The position numbers were made by a program, and so were the translations under genes. 64,000 bases of DNA, taken from Ignavibacteriales bacterium (GTDB lineage: Bacteria > Bacteroidota > Ignavibacteria > Ignavibacteriales > Ignavibacteriaceae). Of this stretch, positions 58,896-64,000 are shown piece after piece. Within the stretch, counting starts at the first letter, position 1; each line of letters starts with the position of its first letter. The notes under the pieces are model-generated. The model did no database searches. It saw only the letters and a list, made by a program, of their open reading frames with translations, and was not told the origin of the DNA. The stretch is from assembly GCA_016714125.1 (NCBI GenBank), contig JADJNX010000001.1:372001-436000 (forward strand), written 5' to 3'.

Positions 58896-60425
58896 ATGAA
58901 AATTTATCGAAATATAAAACAACGCGCAGTTTTCACAATTGCAGTTATTATCCTTTTATCCGGTTTGTTGGTTTTTATCGCCCTTAATGTTTTTGGTCAT
59001 ATGAGGGATGAGGTATCTGATGCGAGCACATTGCTACCAAAAGATGCTGCAAATGCGATGTATTTTGAAACTCAAAGGTTGCTTGACAGCCTGAGTACGC
59101 AGAATGACTCACTTGATGATGAAACACTACTGGCTAATTTTGAGAGTCAAGTGGGACCAATTTACGGGAAAATACTCCATGCGTATGGAAAACTTGAAGG
59201 CGGATTATATCTGACAATGGGTGATAGACTTTTTGCGGTGAGCAATTCTGACAAAGGTGGGAAAATATCCGAATCAAGCCTTTTATCCGAATACAGAGTT
59301 ACAATATTAGAGGATAATGCAAGAGCGGTTAGAGAAGGGGTTGTGATTCATAAACTGAATGATGAAATTTCCGCTTTGTTCCATCTTACGGTTATTCCTG
59401 TTAAACTTAAAAACAATTTTGTGGGAAGTGTATGGTGTGCAGCTCGAATAGATCAGATGCTGCCGATGGGTAAACTGGATTTTTTGATGACAGTTCTTAC
59501 ATTCATCTCTGTGGGGGGAATTGTATTCTCAATCATCGTCTCTTTTATCCTTCGCCTCAGAGTGGAGGAAATCCATCTGGGATTAAATGAGTCGAAAAAG
59601 AATCAGGACTACCGCCTGAGAAGGCGAAGTGGCATCTTGGGGTCAATTGTCGATTCAATAAACGAAGCGGCCGATATTCGAGCACTAAACGAAAAAGAGA
59701 AAGAAAAGCTCGCACTTGAGCTTATACAAAAAGAAAAACTTGCAGCCTTGGGGAAACTGCTTGCGGGTGTCGCTCACGAAATTAAAACTCCTTTGGCAAT
59801 AATGAAGACTCGAATCCAAATCTGGCAAAGGAGACTAAAGGGTACCGGAGACATCAAAGAGGTTATCACACCTGAATCGATGGATTTGATTGTTAACGAA
59901 ATTGATCGACTCTCTGATCTCGTAAAAAAACTGCTCGTTTTTTCCAAGGCAAAAAACAAAAATTTGACATCAGTTGATGTTGGGCTTGTTATTGATCAGG
60001 TTTATCAACTTATGGGGAATAAATTTGAGGAAAACAATGTACGTTTTCAAAAAGTTATCCCATCATATTTGCCAAGAGTATTATCAGATCCACAAGGTCT
60101 GGAACAGGTTTTTATTAATCTTTTCTCCAACTCGATGGAAGCGATGCCGGATGGAGGGAGCATAATAGTAAGTGCTGAAGTGAATCCTTCAAAAGAGGGT
60201 TTCATAGAAATATCAGTGAAGGACACCGGATTCGGAATCTCGGAGGAGAATGCTAAATTAATATTTGATCCTTTTTTTACAACCCGGGATCAGGGTACCG
60301 GCTTGGGACTCTCCATAGCTTTCGAGGTTGTTTCTGCATCCAACGGAAGATTATCGTTGAATGAGGAGTATAAAGATGGAACCGAATTTGTTATCGATTT
60401 AAAAATTAATGAAAAAAAGTTATGA
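58896..60425 (+). CDS. NtrB-type membrane sensor histidine kinase
   Basis: This 509-residue kinase has a helix at about 13-33, an extracytoplasmic sensor domain (about 35-205) and a second helix at about 195-218. A short linker follows, then the HisKA domain 'GKLLAGVAHEIKTPLAIMK' with the phospho-His near 292, and a HATPase with 'NLFSNSMEAMPDGG', 'DTGFGISEEN' and 'GTGLGLSIAFEV'. It overlaps the response regulator gene by 4 bases, so the two form an operon. It is divergent from the multihaem gene with a shared sigma-54 control region. The stimulus is unknown; a redox or electron-acceptor cue is plausible from context. Confidence 0.93.
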   Translation: MKIYRNIKQRAVFTIAVIILLSGLLVFIALNVFGHMRDEVSDASTLLPKDAANAMYFETQRLLDSLSTQNDSLDDETLLANFESQVGPIYGKILHAYGKLEGGLYLTMGDRLFAVSNSDKGGKISESSLLSEYRVTILEDNARAVREGVVIHKLNDEISALFHLTVIPVKLKNNFVGSVWCAARIDQMLPMGKLDFLMTVLTFISVGGIVFSIIVSFILRLRVEEIHLGLNESKKNQDYRLRRRSGILGSIVDSINEAADIRALNEKEKEKLALELIQKEKLAALGKLLAGVAHEIKTPLAIMKTRIQIWQRRLKGTGDIKEVITPESMDLIVNEIDRLSDLVKKLLVFSKAKNKNLTSVDVGLVIDQVYQLMGNKFEENNVRFQKVIPSYLPRVLSDPQGLEQVFINLFSNSMEAMPDGGSIIVSAEVNPSKEGFIEISVKDTGFGISEENAKLIFDPFFTTRDQGTGLGLSIAFEVVSASNGRLSLNEEYKDGTEFVIDLKINEKKL

Positions 60426-61785
60426 AACGAATTTTAGTCGTTGACGATCAATTGGCAATGCTTGAAAACCTTAAGGATTTCCTTACAGATGAAGGCTTTT
60501 CTGTCTCAATTTCCCCGGATGGTGTGGATGCAATAGAAATACTGGATACCGAGCAGTTTGATTGTATCGTTCTGGATGTTAATTTACCCAAAATTGACGG
60601 TTTTAGTGTTCTGAAAAATCTAAAGAGCAGAGGAATCCCGACCCCTGTGATAATTTTCACCGCTTATGGTTCAAGCGAAAGAACCATTGAGGCAATGAAA
60701 TTGGGTGCATTTGACTATATCGAAAAACCATTCGACCTTGAAGAGTTTCTTATCGTTGTTCAGCGGGCATTAAAGTATAACGATATTGTGGATGAGCTAC
60801 AAAATCTTCGTGAGCAGGTTAAAAGTCGCAATATTGTAGATCAGGACCTTGTGGGCAACAGCCACAAAATGAGGGAGATTTTTAAACTGATTGGGAAAGC
60901 CGCCCCCTCCGATGCAACAGTACTTATCGAAGGTGAAAGTGGGACAGGGAAAGAACTCATAGCTAATGCGATTCACCGGCATTCTTTGAGAAACAATCAA
61001 CCTTTTATAAAAATTAATTGTGCCGCACTTCCCCTTCCTCTTCTCGAAAGTGAACTGTTTGGTCATGAAAAAGGGGCATATACTGATGCGATCTCGATGC
61101 AAAAAGGGAGATTTGAACTTGCTGACAAAGGTACTATTCTGCTCGACGAGATTGGTGAAATAGGGCTTGAAATTCAGGGTAAACTGCTCAGGATTATCCA
61201 ACAAAAAACTTTTGAAAGAGTGGGAGGCAAAGAGACACTAAGTTGTGATGTGAGAATAATTGCCTCTACCAATAGAGACCTGCAAAAGCAATCAAGGAGG
61301 GAAGATTCAGGGAGGATTTGTATTACAGACTTAATGTCATCAATATTAAGGTTCCGCCCCTTAGGGAACACCCCGAGGATATCCCGGCACTCATCGAATA
61401 TTTTCTTTCAAAATACTCAAATGAAAAAACAAAAAGCGCAGCAATTACTGATGCTGCGCTTCAAAAATTAATGAGTTATAACTGGAACGGAAACGTTAGA
61501 GAACTGGAGAATGTAATTCAAAGGTCTTTGGTATTGTCAGATGGCAATTTCATAACCCAGGAGGCTCTCTTGTTTATGCAACCTTCAGTCAGTGACTTTA
61601 TCGACATAAAAAACCCGGATGAAGTTATTCCAATGAAAGAGATTATATCTAAATTGGAACGTGACCTTATCGTCGCTGCGCTTCATCGTACCGATGGCAA
61701 TCGTACAAAAGCTGCTCATATTCTTGGCATTAACAGGAGAGTTCTATTCAATAAAATCAAAGAATTGAATATCTCGGAAGATTAA
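60422..61785 (+). CDS. NtrC-type sigma-54-dependent response regulator (one-base frameshift)
   Basis: The receiver domain (1-120, acceptor in 'CIVLDVNLPKIDG') is followed by a sigma-54 AAA+ domain with Walker A 'GESGTGKELIANAI', the sigma-54 contact loop 'GAYTDA' (variant of GAFTGA) and Walker B 'GTILLDEIGE'. The first frame ends at 61471 in a nonsense tail. Adding one A to the A4 run at 61284-61287 restores 'LQKAIKEGRFREDLYYRLNV' and the rest of the AAA+ domain. It ends with a Fis-type helix-turn-helix ('AAHILGINRRVLFNKIK'), 454 residues in all. It should activate the two sigma-54 promoters at 58.65 and 58.87 kb. Confidence 0.92.
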
Positions 61786-62256
61786 CCTTGTAAACCTTCT
61801 CTCTCGACATCTTTCCTGATAGTCTCAAGGGCTATCTTGTTGATGCCCAGTGCAACTGAAATTTTAGTAAACAATTTTACTTCATGTACACTGAGATCCA
61901 TATCTGCCAGCATCAGCATATAGAGATATTTCATCAAATCGTATTTCTCATCAAAATAGAAATTTTTATCGATGAATTTAAGGGTTTCCTGAACCTGTGT
62001 TTCGGGAATTATCTGATCCTTACATTCAACAAGTAAAGATTCAACCTCATCATCCTGGATACCAAATCTCTTTTTCAAAAGAAAATTAATTTTTGTATGC
62101 TCAAGGTCTGTGAACTGGTCATCTGCATGTGCCATGAGAACTAAAAAGTGCAGCTGTGGCAATTTTAAGATTATTCTTATAAACAGGATCATTCCTGTCC
62201 AGAGTTCGTTCTTTATTTTCAAATTTTTTCTTGAAAATTTTATCAAACATACCCAT
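61782..62256 (-). CDS. TerB-like protein (one-base frameshift)
   Basis: From ATG 62256, preceded by AAAAGGAAA, the frame reads 'MGMFDKIFKKKFENKERTL' and 'NNLKIATAALF'. It then shifts near 62140-62146, and the rest ('LMAHADDQFTDLEHTKINFL', ending 'GLQG') is in another frame to 61782. Removing one base gives 'ATAALFVLMAHADDQF' and a 157-residue protein of the TerB family (all-helical, acidic, metal-binding in tellurite-resistance TerB). Reading the downstream frame alone would give a false N-terminus. Its stop overlaps the convergent response-regulator stop by 4 bases. Function unknown. Confidence 0.75.
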
Positions 62257-62275
62257 TTGAGTTTCCTTTTTTCTA

Positions 62276-63793
62276 TTAAATAGCGGGTTTTGGCCGCTCG
62301 TAAATTTTTGTCATATAGTTAAAATATGCTGCCAAATCACTCTGAAACGATTCTCGTTTTACGCGCCATGCCCAATTGCCACCTCCCAGTTTGCCCGGGA
62401 AATTCATCCTTGCGCCCGTTTCAAGATTTAAAATGTCTTGCATCGGGATCACAACTGTGTTTGCCACAGATGCATAAGCAGATTTTATCGCAGCGGCAAC
62501 CATCTTGTCATGTTTGTAACAATTAAGATATTCCTGAGCAAATCTGTAGATATCGTTATCCTGATGTCTTGCAGAGTCGAAATATCCACGGGTGGTATCG
62601 TTATCATGTGAACCGGTATGAACCACACAATTTTTGATGTAATTGTGAGGAAGGAACTTTGATTCCATTCCAGTTCCAAATGCAAATTGCATGATTTTAA
62701 TGCCGGGGAAGTTCAATGTATCACGGAGTTTTTCAACAGGAGGTGTGATCACACCAAGGTCTTCAGCGATTATTGGAAGATCGCCGAGGTATTTTTTAAC
62801 TGTCCTAAAAAACTTCATCCCCGGTGCTTTTATCCACTTGCCCGTTACTGCAGTGGGTGCATCACCCGGAATGCGCCAGTAGGCTTCAAACCCTCTGAAG
62901 TGATCAATTCTGGCTATGTCAACAATTTTAAGCAGTGACGAGATTCTGTCTCTCCACCATTTAAAATCGTCTTTTTCCATCTGCTCCCAACGATAGAGTG
63001 GATTACCCCAAAGCTGACCGGTTGCAGAAAAATAATCGGGTGGAACACCGGCAACCCAAATCAGTTTGCCCGCTTCATCCACCGTAAAAAGTTCTTTGTT
63101 TGCCCACACATCGGCACTGTCATAAGCAACAAATATCGGTAAATCGCCGATTACTTTGATTCCGTTTTTATTGGCGTAAGTCTTAAGTTTTGTCCATTGT
63201 TCAAAGAAACAAAACTGTAGGAATTTTTGATAGTTGATTCCCTCTGCAAGTTTTTTCTTCCATTTTGGTAACTCTTTAGGTTCCCTTACTGCAATAGAGT
63301 GTTCCCAGGTCGTCCACAAGGCACCCCCATGATACTCTTTTGCTGCCATAAAAAGGGAATAATCTTCAAGCCACTCTGCGTTGTTTTTGCAAAATTTGTT
63401 GTAGGAATCTTTAATGCTTTTTTGGGTATTAACTTTGAAGCCTTCAAAGGCTTTGAGCAAGAGCGATCTTTTATAATCAATTACCCAGCCAAAATCGATG
63501 TACTCAGGATTAAAATCGGGAACATCAACCAGATCATCTTCCGATAAAAATCCCTGTTCAGCAAGCGCTTGAGGTGACAAGAGCAGCGGGTTTCCTGCAA
63601 ATGCAGAAAAACACTGATAAGGTGAATCCCCGTATCCTGTTGGACCCAAAGGAAACACCTGCCACAGGGTTTGACCTGCGGCAGTTAAAAAATCGATAAA
63701 GTTATATGCTTCAGGACCCAAATCCCCGATTCCAAATTTCCCGGGCAGGGATGTTGGATGGAGAAGGATTCCAGCTGCTCTTGTAAATTCCAT
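62276..63793 (-). CDS. malQ: 4-alpha-glucanotransferase (GH77)
   Basis: MalQ/amylomaltase transfers alpha-1,4-glucan segments between malto-oligosaccharides in glycogen or maltodextrin turnover. Length 505 residues is typical. It has 'GILLHPTSLPGKFGIGDLG' at the N-terminus, the nucleophile Asp in 'IARIDHFRGFEAYW' near residue 289, the acid/base Glu in 'PIIAEDLGVI' near 336 and the transition-state Asp in 'TGSHDNDTTRG' near 389. It lies 19 bases before the TerB-like gene. The gene is intact. Confidence 0.97.
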   Translation of the reverse strand: MEFTRAAGILLHPTSLPGKFGIGDLGPEAYNFIDFLTAAGQTLWQVFPLGPTGYGDSPYQCFSAFAGNPLLLSPQALAEQGFLSEDDLVDVPDFNPEYIDFGWVIDYKRSLLLKAFEGFKVNTQKSIKDSYNKFCKNNAEWLEDYSLFMAAKEYHGGALWTTWEHSIAVREPKELPKWKKKLAEGINYQKFLQFCFFEQWTKLKTYANKNGIKVIGDLPIFVAYDSADVWANKELFTVDEAGKLIWVAGVPPDYFSATGQLWGNPLYRWEQMEKDDFKWWRDRISSLLKIVDIARIDHFRGFEAYWRIPGDAPTAVTGKWIKAPGMKFFRTVKKYLGDLPIIAEDLGVITPPVEKLRDTLNFPGIKIMQFAFGTGMESKFLPHNYIKNCVVHTGSHDNDTTRGYFDSARHQDNDIYRFAQEYLNCYKHDKMVAAAIKSAYASVANTVVIPMQDILNLETGARMNFPGKLGGGNWAWRVKRESFQSDLAAYFNYMTKIYERPKPAI

Positions 63794-63812
63794 TTAAAAC
63801 CTCTGACTCAAA

Positions 63813-64000
63813 TTATTTCATTAACATCATTTTTTTGGTGATTCTTCCGCTCATTGTTTCCAATGTATAGAAATAAACACCACTGGTTAATCCTGAACCA
63901 TCAAAAGCAACTGAGTGGCTTCCTGATGCTTTGTAACCGTCATAAATTCCGGCAACCTGCTGTCCCATCATGTCGGTAACAAAAAGTTTTACATTACCGG
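63813..64000 (-). CDS. T9SS sorting domain of a protein extending beyond the window
   Basis: The frame is open to the window edge and shows the last 61 residues of a cargo protein: 'VKLFVTDMMGQQVAGIYDGY', 'LTSGVYFYTLETMSG' and the terminal 'TKKMMLMK'. This is the beta-rich Por/T9SS sorting domain cleaved during outer-membrane export. The mature domain is outside the window, so its function cannot be given. The stop lies about 19 bases upstream of malQ on the same strand. Confidence 0.85.
   Translation of the reverse strand, partial: GNVKLFVTDMMGQQVAGIYDGYKASGSHSVAFDGSGLTSGVYFYTLETMSGRITKKMMLMK

Overview
The window looks like a chromosomal segment of a free-living bacterium of the Bacteroidota/Chlorobiota/Ignavibacteriota group, most likely Ignavibacteria-like. 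The evidence is five proteins ending in a type IX secretion (T9SS/Por) sorting domain with the 'NYPNPFNP'-type motif, moderately AT-rich DNA, numerous RsbU/GAF/PAS signalling proteins, a candidate Bacteroidota-type promoter (TAnnTTTG), and dispersed intergenic repeats of the kind seen in that group. No tRNA, rRNA, CRISPR array, integrase or transposase was seen.

Layout. 1-2162: secD (5' end outside the window) and secF. 2203-5288: DedA, a CorC/HlyC-type CBS protein and a patatin phospholipase. 5306-12373: a minus-strand partner-switching locus with three different sensor SpoIIE-type phosphatases, an RsbW kinase and an RsbV antagonist. 12631-16627: PRC-barrel protein, GT4 glycosyltransferase with a large C-terminal domain, and GH130 phosphorylase/mannosidase. 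16634-18773: ECF sigma factor and membrane anti-sigma factor. 19064-27604: two very large or large T9SS surface proteins and a small membrane protein. 27809-34745: a second STAS protein, purA, a sensor kinase and a giant MASE1/PAS hybrid kinase. 34815-37497: DUF58, TPR lipoprotein, PP2C. 38668-47407: a compact minus-strand phage-type module (scaffold-like, DUF5309 major capsid, adaptors, beta-propeller, holin-like, amidase) with no terminase, portal or integrase, flanked by a repeat-rich intergenic region. 48044-53559: parallel beta-helix T9SS protein, thioredoxin, coiled-coil/REC protein, GT4. 53531-58611: glutathione peroxidase, GH53 galactanase and a T9SS-exported multihaem protein. 58896-61785: NtrB/NtrC-type two-component system. 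61782-64000: TerB-like protein, malQ and the tail of another T9SS protein.

The most coherent new system is the divergent regulatory unit at 58612-58895. A near-consensus sigma-54 promoter drives the multihaem protein, a second one drives the NtrB/NtrC operon, and a tandem palindromic array (TGCCC[A/G] repeats exactly 23 bp apart) lies between them as a likely shared enhancer. This predicts an autoregulated sigma-54 switch for a secreted electron-transfer protein.

A general caution: about twenty genes or gene segments are broken by single-base indels, mostly within short homopolymers. In every case a one-base correction restores a conserved family motif. Base-level errors in the assembly are the simplest explanation, so I describe these as single genes and give the corrected lengths. 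Positions were read by eye, so short sites may be off by one or two bases.
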